The notes beneath the pieces were generated by a model that was given only the letters and a program-made list of their open reading frames with translations, searched no databases and was not told the DNA's origin. The translations under genes and the position numbers were made by a program. Of a stretch of DNA of 64,000 nt, positions 10,642 to 23,666 are shown one piece after another (the stretch's first letter is position 1; every line of letters begins with the position of its first letter). Source of the DNA: Cyanophora paradoxa (taxonomy: Eukaryota > Glaucocystophyceae > Cyanophorales > Cyanophoraceae); assembly GCA_004431415.1 (NCBI GenBank), contig QPMI01000078.1, positions 124,001 through 188,000 of the forward strand. Direction: 5' to 3'.

Positions 10642-13600
10642 ATGAGTCCGCTAGGCACTGTAAAGTTCGCTAACCCTCTGAGGGCGCCCGTGACCGCCGC
10701 ACGGACCCTCGGAGTGCTAGGCAAATTTGAAATTCCCCTGATCTCCCGCCAAATCCCGATAGCGAGTGGTACGGTCCACTCGCCGAAGTGCCTATCCGGC
10801 TTATGCCGTCAGTCCGATTACGGCTTATGCTGTCATGTTGCTACTGGGAACTTGGCGGCCCACGTGACTCCTCGGACCAATTGTGGTCCCTTTGTTTCTG
10901 CCTCTTGCATGTCCCTATGCCTAGGACCAAGCCCGTATGATCAGACTGCGCCTCGCGCGGGACTGACTCTCTTGCCTCCCGCGCAGCGCAACAAAGGAGA
11001 CAGTTCACGACCGAGCGCAAGCGCGGACAAAAGTGCACCGCAGCACGACGCCCAGGGCGATACTGTCTTCACCGACGCCCAATACGGCAGCAATGCCGGC
11101 TTCATAGACGGCTCCATCCGCAAGCGCGTCATGGAGGAAGTTGAAGAAGACCCCGAACTTCGCGAGTTTCTGGGCAGCGACGCCAACGCAACGAAGACGC
11201 CGCGGACGATCCTGAGCAACCTCTCAACACTGGGGAAGGAGATCGTCGAGCAGGCGGCCGCGGTCCTCGTACTGCCGCCCCCGGAACACATGATAGGAGC
11301 CCAGCCTGTCCGGCCGCCTCTGGAGCTCGTCCTCTTCGCAGTCGCGCGCCATGCGAAGGTGAGAACCGCACTACTGCATATTCAGCCGCAGCTGCTTACT
11401 GCAGACCTGTCGCAGTTCCGCGTATTCGGAGGCCTTAGCGCAGACGACCTGGCGGCGGAGAGACTCTACTCAGTGACAAGTGCGATGTGGAACCACTTCA
11501 ACCTAAACGAGTCCACACTGGCAGAATGGGACGCGCGCATCAGCCCTATAGCTGAGCGCAAGCTCAAGACAGCGGAGAAGAAGAAGAAAGAAAGTGAGCC
11601 CGCGAGACAGCGCTTGCACACTTCTCGCTCACTAATCGGCGTTACAGAACAGCCCGAGAACAGGGCCGGAGCCTCAGGAAACCAAGAGGAGGCCGACGCG
11701 GCCGACAGCGGTACGTCCCACACCCGGGCCCGCGCGCTGCCGAATCTGACCGCAATGGCAGACGTGGACGAGCTCACGAAAGGCCTCAACTCGCTCCCCC
11801 CGGTCCCACGCAAGCCCGACTCAGCGGGGCCGGAGGCCAGCGCGGCCCTGAAAGCCCTCATGCACGGTGCGCGGCGCACAGTGAGGTTATATGATACATG
11901 TACTCGCACATCTCATACCTTCGCAGGCAAAGCGGGCAACCCCGCGGCGCCGGCGTCCTCGCCGGACGCGCAAGCGAAGGCCCTGGCGACGCTCAGGAAC
12001 AAGCCCATGTCCGCGGTCACCTCCTCGTCGTACATGGCGGAGTTCTACATAGACGACGTTGAGGCCATGACGAAGAAGCACATGACGGACGCCGAGGCCA
12101 GCACCTGGCTGCAAGAGCTGTGTCGGGCGCGGGCGATCGGTTTCTTGGCTGACTCGGCCAAGACGAGCACCTTCGCGCATCACCGCACCGTGCAGATCGC
12201 CCTCAAGTCAAAGGACGACCAACTGAAGCTCTTCGGAGTGCCACGACGCGACCCATCCTTCGTCGTACCCCTCGGCACAGGCCTGCGGGTGGTGCACTTC
12301 CGCGAGCCCTTCCTTGATGGAGTCAGCCAGAAGAAACCGGGCTGCGTCCAACTCATCGACGTCCCGCTGGACATCTCGGCGTACGACGCGACTGAATGCG
12401 TGGAACGCCTCGTCGCCGCGGTACTAACGGCAACGCCCGGCCCAGGGCGCAGCAGATGCGCGTCGCATACGCTGAGGACAGTCGGGCATTCGCCTGCGCA
12501 GGCACTCGAAACGCTGGGGCTCCTGGAAGCCGCTCTCCACGTCAACCCGGTACTGGTACACGAGCGGCACTGCTCGTACATGCCAAAGAAGAGCAATCTG
12601 GCTCAAGGCAACACCTATTGCGTGCGCTCTCCCCGCGCTGAACCGGGCGCAAGCGGCCAACCTGACTGGGCGCCGTGGCAGATGTGCTGCACCGTGCCCC
12701 ACGTCGGCGACCTTGTCAAGAACCTCACGGCGGCCCCTTTCAGCTGGCCGGAACAGCGGTCGATCGCGCGCATCATCGCGGGCGTGGACGCGCCTCCGAA
12801 ACTGACACACGAGAACGCCTTCACGATCCTTCACGTGGAGCCGAACTTCCCCCTCACCCGCGACCGCCTGCCGGAGCCCTCGGTGGACGAGGAGCCCGAC
12901 AACTGGGATCTCCTCCACGCTATCGGCGCGGTACGCCCGCGTGCCACGGCGCCAACGCTAACGCGACAGCCTGCGCACGGCGGAACCGTCTCTGACATGC
13001 AGGCAGGATCGCATAGTTTGGATGTGCTCGGCCAAGCGGGGCATGGAGCGCATCAATGAGAACGCGGTGAAGCGGGCCAAGGCGGCCGGCGCGCCCGATC
13101 CCATGTTCTGCTCGACGCAGTGGCTCCGTCACAACTGCTTCCATGTGGTGCTCAAGGCGGGGAGCGCGGCGGGGACCCTCAAGGACCTGCTCGGCGGAGC
13201 CTGGACCACGAACCCGGCTCCAGCGACGCCGGCGACGCCGGCCGCGGCGGTGACGCGGGAGAGCGCCTATCAGCCGCTTCTCGGCTCCATGGCCGCAGTC
13301 CCTTTCGAGGTACGCAGCGCTGGGCTCACTGGGGGCCGCACCGACCGACACTGACCACCGGCGCCTTGCACAGAGCCTCTTCCCGTGCCCCAAATGCTCC
13401 GAGCCGGACGACCTCGCTCGAGGCGCGGCGAGCTACTTCGCGAAGCGAGGCCTCTCGCTGCTTCACACCATCCCCGCCACCAATGGTACGCGCGGCCTGC
13501 TGTGCAGCAGCCAGCGCTGCACGCAGCGCGAGGAGCGGGACAAGCGCGTTGCGAAAGACTACAAACGCAATGCTGCAGCACGCGAGGATGCGGATCCGGA

Positions 13601-13886
13601 AGCAGCACAGCCGCAGCGAAACGCGGAGTGGGCGGCACGCAAGCAGGACCAGGCCCAGCGGGCCGCCCAGAAGCGGCAGGCAGCAGACGCGGCCGCCCTG
13701 CAGCAGGCGGCGAACTGGGCACAGCTCGCCAGCTCCCTGGGCGTGCATGTGCGCGCCCTCTCGGCCCCACCCCCACCTTACCAGGCGGCCCTACCGCCCC
13801 AAGGTCCCCACCCGTACGCCCAGGCAGTCATGGCCATGGGGCCGGCAGAGGCCCCTGTGTGGGCCAAGAAGCGCAGAAGTCACTAG
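10642..13886 (+). CDS. ORF1, gag-like protein of the LINE, possibly with two introns
   Basis: The frame is open from 10642 to 13059, but recognisable coding continues in other frames: IVWMCSAKRGMERIN (from 13007) and FPCPKCSEPDD (from 13374). Two short GT-AG introns reconcile these exactly at phase 0: 12931-13006 (GTACGC...GGCAG) and 13310-13373 (GTACGC...CACAG). The protein then ends VWAKKRRSH at 13886. The centre is Lys/Glu-rich helical; the C-terminal part has CPKC plus a later C-x4-C pair (possible zinc ribbon) and an Ala/Gln-rich coiled coil. No family was recognised; the gag-like role is inferred from position before ORF2. The first 110 residues may be leader rather than protein. Confidence 0.6.
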
Positions 13887-14441
13887 AAAGGTAGCCGGCA
13901 GATGGTGTAAAGATAACAAGGGCAGTGCACGCCCCGTTCACACAAAGCAATCGCGCCGAACCCGGGCCCCGCAAACAGATATCATAAAATGATGAACAAA
14001 AGGAAAAGAAATGAAAGCAAGATAGAAAAGCAGAAGCCGCGCCCAAGGGCGCGAGCTGGGCCCTCGCGGAGCGTGCTACCCCTATCCCTCAGACTCCGGG
14101 ACATCTTCCCCCCCGACAATTTTCCCGAGGGGGGGAACACCATCGGGGCGGCGCCAACAATCGAGAAAAAGAAACCAGAAGGAACTCTTCGGGCCATGAC
14201 ATTTAACACGCGGGGCTCCAGTGAATCCAAGCTGCAGCAGACTGAAGACTTCTGCCGGCGGTGGGGGGTAGATTTTGCAGGACTGCAAGAGATCTCTATG
14301 TCGAAAGGAGACATCGCGGCCGCGCTCCGCTCGCCTGGCATGGGCGATCTGCCTGAGGGCGCCATCACTTATGGAAAGCTCCTGAGCACGACGAAATCAG
14401 CCCGGTGGCACGGCAGCGGAGCCGCCCTCTGGGTGGCGCCG

Positions 14442-14455
14442 CAATGGGTGAAGCA
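14442..14455 (+). repeat. Target-site duplication, left copy
   Basis: CAATGGGTGAAGCA; the identical sequence is at 17364-17377. It lies inside the endonuclease-domain codons of the outer ORF2. Confidence 0.9.
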
Positions 14456-17363
14456 AAATCTCTTGCATTAGCACACAACACAACTACAATGAGTTTCACA
14501 TCGCCCAATAAATCTCTCCGACTAGATACTATCGAGGACCGTCGTATGCTGTGCTTTAGAAAGTACAAAATGAACGAAAGGTTTGAAGGTTTCGTGTCTA
14601 GATATCTAGCTAAGGAGGTTTCTAACTAATACTAATGATGTGGAAGCTAGCTGTATCGATTTCTAAACCAACCTAAACTCCCGGCTACGAGGTCCTATCT
14701 CTACAAAAGACTCCCAATCATGGTATGTCCGCCGCCAGCGCTGCCCAAGGCCTCGCCGCGCCGTGTGCCAGGCTCCTCGCCAGCCCCAGTAGATTGGGCT
14801 ACTGGCCGCCTCCTGCCGTCGCCTCCGCCGCCTCCATTTGTTGGTGTTGCGTCCTCCGGCCCCGCCCCCAGACCGCAATCCCCCAGTGTCTCCCTCTAGC
14901 GCGGGCGCGCCCTCTGTGTGCCCACGCCCCAAGCATACCTGTTCGTATGGTCGTATACTTGCATGGCCGCTGAAGCCCGGACCCAGCCGTAGTCGTCTGG
15001 CGGGCAGCTCAGGTGTGTGAGGGCTAGGGTTTCCCCGCCTTGGTGGCGGGACTCGAGGGCACCGCACTCCCTGCAGCGTTCCCGCTGCCGGGGCTCCGGA
15101 TCCGCGCGCTTCCTGCGAGCGTTGCCAGCCGTATCGTCAGGCGGCGCGTCGGCCTCGCGCCCGCGCGCCTCAGTGCGCTTCGCCTTGGCGCGACGTTCTT
15201 TCATGACCTTCGTGATCCCGCACGCCTTCTCCCACTCCGCGTACGCCTGGCATCTGGCGGCCCACGTTTTATGGGCCTGCTCGCCTATGGCCGTCGTCAG
15301 CTTGCGCACGACCTGGGCAGCTTTCTTGGCGTCCGTGACGGTCTCGCGAATCATATCGGTGAGGCCCGCCGGGGGCAGCCCCGTAGCACGCACATCTGCG
15401 CCTGCCGTTCAGCTGCCGTGAGCGTCGGGTCGTTTACTCTCGTGACCTTCAGGGAGCTGGAGAGCGCGTGTGGCACTGACCGCTTCTGCGCGCCTTCGAG
15501 GGCCTCGCTGACCGTCGCTGCGATGCGTGCTTCCGCAGCGGTGCGCGCCTCCGTCGCCACCGCGCTGGGGCAGGTGAGGACGTGCTCCAGCGTCTCCTCG
15601 GGCCCAGTCACAAGCTGGGGCCGGCCGTCGCCATCGATTTCCCGTGTGCTGCAGAGCGCACAGAGTCCTGCCGGGTTCACTTCGCTGTAGAGCTCGGGCG
15701 CGTCTCGCTTGCGGACGAGGGCCGTCGCCACCGTACCCAAAACGAGTTTCATGTGCGTACCCGGAAGCAGTTGCTCTCTCGGCTCACTCCGACTCGGCGG
15801 GGCCCCATAGCCATCTGATCGTATACTGCGCCGTGATCCACTGGCAGCCGTAGCCACTCCCCGGCCTTGAGCTGGTTCGCCCACGCGAAGTGCGTGTGGT
15901 GCGCGTGAAGCACAGCGGCGTGCCGCCGAGGGTCGCCTTCGACTCGCCTGACTATCCCGGTCGGTCCCTCGATCGTCAGCACTGCCGGCATGCTGAACTC
16001 GGGCGGCAGGAAGATGTTCTCGTCCAGTTCCTCCTGTTCCAGGTGCGCGCCTTGATCGGCCGCTCTGTCGGCGGCGTCGTTTAGCTCGTGCATATCCTCG
16101 TCGCTGTGCGCCTTGACCTTGATAACCGCAGCCGGCCGCTGCCGATCCCGTCCCATCACCAGGGCGCGGAACTTGGACCACGCGTACAGCTCAGCGCTGC
16201 ACGTGTTCCGGATGTAGTCTCGCATGTGCATATCGTGCGCATTCAGCACGAACTTATCGAACCACGTGCAGACGTTCTGACTGTCCGTGTGCAGGCGCAC
16301 CCCCTGCGCCGCGAGCACGTCGGCGACGATCGCAGCCTGGAGCTCAGCCTTGTTGTTCTCTTGAAGCCCGCGCAGCCTGCCAACGTACGTGCCTGCCCAT
16401 TCCGGGTGGTTCGCCACGGTCCCGTCCGGGAACTCAGCCGGGCTCACGACGCCGAGGCCCGCGTGCGCCCCTTCCGTTTGACCCTTCTTCAGGCTCCCGT
16501 CCGTCCATATCCACTGCTCGAGTTTCCCCGGGCGACGGCCGAGCTTCGCGAGTTCCGCCTCTTCGATCTGCTCCCAATTTGCCAGCATGTGCTGCCAGTA
16601 AACGGTGAGGGTGACCCCTTCCTGCGCCGCCCGGGAGTCCAGTGGCGCGGCGCTCCGCCCGCGTAGTAGAGTTCGCTCTGCTCTGCTGAATCTGACACAG
16701 GTTGTGCCTCGTCCCGCGGCTCGGCGCCCGGCGTCGCCGCCGCAGCCACTTCCAGCGCGGCCTGCAGCTCAGCCTCGGCCTCCGGGCTCAGCTGTTCGCG
16801 GAGGAAGCGCTCGTCACCATCCTGTACGGCTTTCACGCGGGCCTGGAGAAGCAGCGCCCTGCGTTTCTCGTCGTCTTGCGTGCGCAGGCCCGGGTCGTAG
16901 TACTCCAAGGTCGGTCGCAGGGCGACCTGCTTGCGCCCGCGCTTCGACTTCGTCTCCTGACCCGCCGCTACCGCCGGCGTCTCCTCCGTCGGTTCGCCTT
17001 CCAAGGCGAGGAGGGTATCCTCCTCCTCCCACCAGCCCTTCCCGTGCGTCCACGAGCCGTCGCACTGACTCATTTCGGGGCAGCGCGATGGAGCATTGCG
17101 CGTGCACCGGTCGTCATGGTGCCAGTACTGCTTCCCTGTCCCCTGCACCGCCGTGTACGTGCTCGTCCGCCCCTCTATTTCGGGGTGCCGGCAGTGACCG
17201 TCGCACCGGCAGTAGAGTCCCTCTTTCTCCGCGTCGGGGTCCGCGCCCTTTGGCACCGGCACCCAGTGCTCCAGCAGGTACTCCGACGCTAATATGCTGC
17301 CCGTCTCGGATTTGAACGTAACGACTCGCCCCACGTGGGGCTCGGCAGATTCATCGTGCAGTT
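14456..17363 (-). mobile_element. Nested 5'-truncated LINE copy inserted in ORF2
   Basis: A 2908-bp insertion flanked by the 14-bp direct repeat CAATGGGTGAAGCA (14442-14455 and 17364-17377). It lies antisense to the host element; its 5' end (right side) is truncated just upstream of the Cys-rich domain and its 3' UTR is at the left. The 5' truncation and long target-site duplication are typical of target-primed reverse transcription. The coding part is homologous to, but clearly diverged from, the outer ORF2, so it is another subfamily, not a copy of this element. Confidence 0.9.
14896..17334 (-). pseudogene. Truncated, frameshifted ORF2 fragment of the nested LINE
   Basis: Read on the minus strand: the Cys-rich domain (LYCRCDGHC, CPEMSQCDG; about 17.2-17.0 kb), RNase H (WTDGSLKKGQTEGAHAG, KAELQAA, HTDSQN, MHELNDAADRA; about 16.5-16.05 kb), the CCHC finger (LCALC...ETLEHVLTC; about 15.65 kb) and the C-terminal CREC segment. 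Coding moves between frames near 16.6, 15.77 and 15.37 kb, so at least three frameshifts have accumulated. There is no reverse transcriptase; the copy starts downstream of it. Confidence 0.88.
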
Positions 17364-17377
17364 CAATGGGTGAAGCA
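17364..17377 (+). repeat. Target-site duplication, right copy
   Basis: Exact 14-bp match to 14442-14455. Coding for the interrupted ORF2 resumes in the same frame directly after it. Confidence 0.9.
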
Positions 17378-20300
17378 CCTAACGAAGAAGTACGAGGTGC
17401 CGGGCCGGATGATCGGGTTCGAGCTCCGGTTCAAAGAGAACCGCCAGCTGTTCGTCGTAAGCATCTACATGCCCGCGTCGGAAGCGACAGACGAACACCG
17501 GCGGGACCAAGACAGAATCCTGCAGGAACTTGAGAAACTGATCGCTGATTTCAGCACGCGACCGAACGCGCACCTGCTGCTGCTAGGAGACTGGAACTCG
17601 GTGGCGGTCCCGGAACTGTCCCGCGTCCGAAACGGGGCCCCCGTTCCCAGCCGAACGCCAGAACGGAAGTGGTGGAACACGATGATCGACACGTGGGACC
17701 TGCGCGATGCGGCGATCACGCACTCTGCCGCGCACGACAGCGGCGAATGGGGTGCGGCGCGGGAAGTGACGCACAGGACGCACCTTCCAAGAAGCGGAGA
17801 CGATACCGGCGCTAGCGGCTCACAAGACGGCGACGCCGCTCCGGCCGACCTGCCGCAGGACGCCGTCTGGCACGCGGCACGCATCGACGCGGTCCTGGTG
17901 TCAGAGTCACTCGACAAGGCGCTCCTGAGCGCGCACACCTGCCCGGCACACGTCGATGCGCCTCACGACTCGGATCACTTCCCGGTGCTCGCGGACTTCT
18001 CGCTGGAGGCCGCGGGCCTGAAGGCTCCGACGGGACCGATGCAGACTCCAACACCGGGACCGCCGGTCTTCGATCTGGACTCCCGCAAGCTGACGGACGA
18101 GGAGAAAGATGAGTTGAAAAGAGACCTCAACAAACGCATCGGCGAAGTGCTGGGCCCGGACCTAGAGGCGGTCGGGAGCGGCACCCGGGAAGAGCGCCTC
18201 GAGCGCCTCGCCCGCATCCACACTGAAAGCGCGCGGCTAGTTCAGAAAGTGGCGAAGGACCACAAAGCCATGAAGAGCAGGGGCTCACACCCGACCAAGC
18301 CGCGCAATCTGCCATGGCAGGCGAAAGCGGACTCCAAGCTTGGACGGATCTGGGCCGCATGGATGCAGGAACCGAGCGGAATCCCGACGCTAAGAACGAT
18401 CGACAAGATAGAGAAGCTCCAGAAGTTCGTAGCAAGACAGGAGGGCGCGCGGCCCCTCCCGCTGCGGCCTACGGAACGGAGGCAAGCGGCAGCTAACTCG
18501 TTGGACCAGCGCCCGGACCCCACTGTACCCCCCCAGCCCTTCGACGCACGCGACGGGCATACGAAGCGCGCGCAACTGAAAGAAGACTGGGCATCTTTCT
18601 TCAGGGAACTGAAAACCTGGCGGAACCGCACCAGGCACGACCTGCAGAAACTGCGGCGGCAAGACAAAGCAGCAGACATTTCCAGGGCCGTAAAGAACCG
18701 GCTAGACGACTTCATGGACGGCCGCCGCCTGGGGGCATACATAGCCTCTGTGCTCGAGAAGCCTAAGAGCCGGCCGATAATGCACATCACCCGCCGCTCG
18801 CAAGACGGAAAGACATACGAGATCTATACGGAACCGGCAGAAGTGAAGCGGCTCCTACGCGAACATTGGAAAACCTGGTGCCAAAGACGGCGACCCCGAG
18901 TGGGCTGTACTGTCGGGGAGGTGCCGGATAGCGAGCTGAAAACAAAAAGCGGAAAGCGCCTGCTTGACTTCTGGCAGAAAGAGTACAAGCCGCGCGGGAA
19001 CCCGGCCCTCTTCGAGAACGATATGGCTGTGCCATCCGAAACCGAGCTAGGGGACTACATCAAAACGCTAGGCAACACGGCAGCGGGGCCTTCCAACCTC
19101 TCCTACGCTATGGCAAAGTTCCTGTGGGCAAAGATCCCCAAGAAAAAGAAGGAGAGGACCCCCTCGGGAGACCAGGGCCGAGCCGGCGCCCCGCAGGCGG
19201 CGGAGGAGGAGGAAGAAGAGGAGCCGGAGCCCTGGGGCCGGAGGCTACTGCACTCGATGGTAGCGGAAACGATCCGTCTCAGAGACTTGCCAGACTCGGT
19301 CTGCCAAGGCAACGTCTTCGGAATCCCTAAGAACGGAGAGTGGGACGGGGATATTGATAATAACCTGCGGCCAATTACACTCCAAGAGGTAGCCCTGAAG
19401 CTCACCACGGGCCTCCTCAACGAGCGCCTGTCCCGGACAATCCATCAGAACGGGCTGCTGAAGGGTGCGAACTACGGGTTCAGACCTGGATGCTCCACGG
19501 ACGACGCCCTACACGTCTTCAACGCTATGCTCGAGGACGCAAAGCAGTTCAAGAAGCCCATCTACGTCCTGCTGCAGGATATCAGGCGCGCGTACGACTC
19601 GGTATCGTGGGAGAGCATGGAGCTCTCGATGCGGAGGCTGTGCATACCGGAAGGGTACATCGAACTCCACAGGAACATCTTCCGCCGGCGCCGAGCCAGG
19701 GCGATCTCGGGGCACGGCCTCTCCGACGAATTCGAGCTTGAGTGCGGACTCCCGCAGGGCGGCGTCGAATCGCCGCTGCACTGGCTGATCTTCTACGACA
19801 CGCTCCTCTGCGCACAAGAGAGGATGGACGAAATCGAGCGTCAGGACAGCCGGGCTAGCTCGGTGGCAGGCTGGCTGCAGTCGGGGACGGGTACGGCTTA
19901 CGTGATGGGGGACCCCAAAGAGAAGAGCCAGACCGAGCTCGGTCGGCGAGCACGGGTCTGCGGGCTGGCGTACGCGGACGATACGAAGTGGGCGAGCAGC
20001 AGCCTGGCGGGGCTGCAAATCATGGCTGACGTGGCAGGCGAGTTCTTCCGCCTGCACGATATCGAAGTCAATGCAAAGAAAACGATCTTCACGTGGAACA
20101 ACGCGCCCCGCGAGTTTGAGAGCGTCGCGGGAACGCACCCCGCTGCGAAGAAGAAGGAGAAGAAACCGGCACCGCCGCGCATAAACGGTACCCCCGTCGG
20201 GGTGGTCCTTGAGCCCCACGAACACTTCAAGCTCCTCGGAGTGTACATGAGCGCGAACCTCAACTGGGGGCGGCAGTGGCAGTACGTACGCGATCAGGCA

Positions 20301-23300
20301 CGCAACGCCGTGAAGACGATTGAACGCAAAAAGCTCACCGCAAACGAGGCATGCTACCTGGTGCAAGCCGTGGTGCAGGCACGTATCGCTTACGGCCTGA
20401 AGCTAATGACGATGGACGATCAGCAGTGCAAAGAGCTGGATAGGATATGGATGCGGGTAGTGAAGCACCATGCGCACCTCGCCTCATCGACGACGAACTA
20501 CGTGATCTGGAGTCACGGGGGGTACAGCCTCAAGCGCACCGAGCACCTGCAGGCGGAGGTTCAGATCGCGGAAGCGCAAATCCGCCTGTGCGCACCGGAA
20601 GACTCGTTGCTGGCCCGCGTCGTCCGTCACCGTGTGCGGGCCCTCCAGGAGAAGCTGGGGGTACCGTTGCTCCCGACTGAATTCCTGAACGCCCCCGTCT
20701 CGAGAGATGACGTTCGAACGAACTGCCTGGCGGCGCTAATGCCCCAGATGCAGCGGCGTCAGTACAGGCTGATGTCAAATCACGAGCGCTACGCCGCTTT
20801 CCGGCAAGTACCGGGGGCAGAGCCGTGGCCGGAGCCGGCACGGTTGGATAGGCGCTTCGTCCTGGCGTGGCACATCCCGCGCTCGATTTTCAGGGAAGCA
20901 GCGCCCAAGCTCTATGCTGCTGGGGTGGTCACGATGGATGCAGTGACGGCGGCGGACGGGGCCACCGTGCGAACCTGGCAGGACTTGTACATGAGGGCCC
21001 CCAGAGAGACGCTCCCGCGGGCTGAACCTGCGTGGTGGCGAGTGCTCAGGGAAGCCATCACGAGTGACGGAAAGCAGCTACAGTACCCCATGAGGAAGGC
21101 GGGCACGCGGCCCTCGCCGATGGCCGCCCTGGCAGCTGGGGCCCGGCAAGTAAGATGGGAGAAGGACTCCTTCGTAGCGGTGTTCGACACGGCAAACCTT
21201 CACGAGGATGAGGCGCTGCCCATGGTGGGACGGGTCGCGAACTGGCGCTCAGAGGCGGGCAGCATACGCGCGTACCAGTACCTCCTGCAGCACTGGGTGC
21301 CAGTACCTGACGCGGCCGACCCAAACGCCGAGGGCGCAGGCCTGTACTGCCGCTGCGACGGGCACTGTCAGAACACGGAACCCAAGAAACGCAAACGAAC
21401 GTACACGGCGATCCAGGGAACCGGAAAGAACTACTGGCACCGCGACGCGCGATGCGAACACGCCGATCCGAGCCAGTGTCCCGAGATGAGCCAATGCGAC
21501 GGACCCTGGGCGGAGGGTCAGGGCTGGTGGGAAGACGAGGATGCCCTCTTCGGACTGACCGGCGAGGTCCTCGAGGAACCTATCCACATCACCAGGCCGG
21601 ACACGGCTGGCGGCGGACAGACGACGGCGTCAACAAGAGGGCGCAAGCAGACCCACACGGGCCCGACCCTGGCGTACTTTGACCCCGGCCTGCTGGACGA
21701 ACGAAAGCGCCAGCAGCTGCTCCTCCTTGCCCGAGTGAAAGCCGTCCAAGACGGAGATGAGCGGTTCCTCCGCCGCGCCCTCCTCCCCGAGGCGGAAGCG
21801 GCGCTGCAAACAGCGCTCGAGACGGCGTCGGCGGCGGAGCCGAGGGCCGAACCGCTGGACGAGGCACCGCCCGTTTCAAACCCCCGCGAACTGAGAGATC
21901 TGTATCAGGCGAGCTTCGGGCCTGAGACGTGGAGCGAACAGGACGGCCAGTACTGGCAGCACGCACTCGCGCTCTGGGAGACGATCGAGAAGTACGAGCT
22001 CGAGAAGCACGGCAACGCGCATCCGAGGTTACTGAACATATGGACGGATGGGAGCCTATTCAAGGGTCAGACGGAAGGCGCGCACGCGGGCTACGGCGTG
22101 GTGGTACCTGCGACCGCTGCGGACGGCGAGCGGCTGAACCCGGACGAGGCTGCGACCGAATGCCTCGGCCGGCTTCGAGGGCTTCAGGAGATCAATAAAG
22201 CTGAACTCCAAGCGGCGATCGTGGCAGACGTACTGGCGCCGAACGGGATGCGCCTGCACACGGACAGTCAGAACGTCTGCACGTGGTACCAGAAGTTCGT
22301 GCGGAACGCCCACCAGCAGCACGCGCGCGACTACGTCAGACACCCCTGCAACGCAGAACTGTATGCGTGGTCGCGCTTCCGAGCCCTGATGCAGCAACGA
22401 GAACACCGAAGAGCGGTGGCGCTCGTCAAGGTCAAGGCCCATAGCAAGAGGGAACCCCTCCACGAACTAAACGATGCGGCTGACAAGGCGGCCAAACGGG
22501 CGGCCAAGCTCGAGCCGCAGCCGCCAAACACGCTGACAGAGGACATCTTCCTCCCGCCCGCGTTCAGCATGCCGGCGGTGCTGACGATCCAAGGGCCAGA
22601 CAGGATAGTGCGGCGGGTCGAAGGAGATCCCCGGCGGCATGCTGCTGTGCTGCACGCGCACCACACGCACTTTGCCTGGGAGAACCAGCTGAACGCGGGG
22701 GAATGGCTGCGAGCGCCGGTGGACCACGGCGCAGTGTACGATCAGATGGCAATGGGACCCCGCCGCGTCGGTGTGAGCCAAGAAAGCAACTGCTTCAGGG
22801 GTACCCACGTGAAGCTCGTGCTGGGTACGGTGGCTACAGCGACGGTCCGCAAACGCGACGCGCCCGAGCTCTACAGTGAGATAAACCCCGGCGGGTTCTG
22901 CGCCCTCTGCAGCGTACGCCAGACCGATAGCGAGGGCCGGCCCCGGCTCGTTGCTGGCCCCGTGGAGACGCTCGAACACGTCCTCTCCTGCCCCAGCGCG
23001 CCAGCGGTAGCGGCACGCGCGGAAGCAGAAGCCAAAATAGCAGAGGTAGTCGCCAGCGAGCTACCGGAGGCGCTCAAGCGGACGGTACCGCACGCGCTTG
23101 CTACGTCTCTGAAGGTTACGCGCGTGGCTGACCTGACGCTCACACAGGCAGAGCGACAAACCCAGCTTTGGGTGCTGCGCGGGCTGCCACCGGCCGGCCT
23201 CACTGATCTGATCCGCGAGACCGTCGAGGACGAGGTCCAGGCGGGCAAGATCGCCCGCAAGCTAACGAAAGCGATCGGTGAACAGGCGCACAAAACCTGG

Positions 23301-23666
23301 GCAGCACGGTGCAAAGCGTACGCAGACTGGGAGAAGGCGTGCGGGATCACGAAGGTGATGAAAGAGCGACGCGCGAAGCCCCCACGCGCCGAGCCGCGCC
23401 CCCGAGAGACGGCCGCGAAACCTGGCGGGCACCGACGCAAGCGCAGGAAACTCGCAATCGACGAACCGGTACAGCCGCGCGAGCGCTGCGCGGAGTGCCA
23501 AGCGCTTATGTCCAGGCACCGGGGTGGGGACGCCCTGGCCCTATCCTCGCTGAGCTGCCCCCCAGACGATCACGGCTGGGTCCGGGCGGCGGAGGCAATG
23601 CAGGTGTACGACCACACCAACAGGTATGCATGGGGCGTGGGGACAGCAAGGACCAGACCACGCTAA

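Larger units (their letters stand above)
13989..23666 (+). pseudogene. ORF2 polyprotein (EEP endonuclease, RT, RNase H), split by insertion
   Basis: The N-terminal endonuclease part is at 13989-14455 (MTFNTRG, GLQEISM) and resumes at 17378 in the same frame (LLLLGDWNSV at about 17575; SDHFPVLADF at about 17970). The reverse transcriptase lies at about 19.3-20.4 kb: GFRPGCSTDDAL, LLQDIRRAYDSVSW, CGLPQGGVESPL and the catalytic YADD box at about 19972. A Cys/His-rich domain follows at 21.3-21.5 kb (LYCRCDGHC, CPEMSQCDG). RNase H is at 22.0-22.5 kb with WTDGS, KAELQAA, HTDSQN and HELNDAADKA, a complete DEDD set. Next is a CCHC-type finger (FCALC...ETLEHVLSC) and a last Cys pair (CAEC). The 17378-23666 part has no frame damage, so the insertion is the only visible lesion. 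Confidence 0.88.

Noticed and set aside
11588-11645. Possible 54-bp in-frame intron in ORF1 (GTGAGC...TTACAG)
   Set aside because: Signals fit, but the frame is open through it and nothing in the protein forces its removal, so it was not annotated.
10642-13886. Tyrosine recombinase or other enzyme in ORF1
   Set aside because: No catalytic motif set could be identified. Only a possible zinc ribbon and coiled coil are visible.
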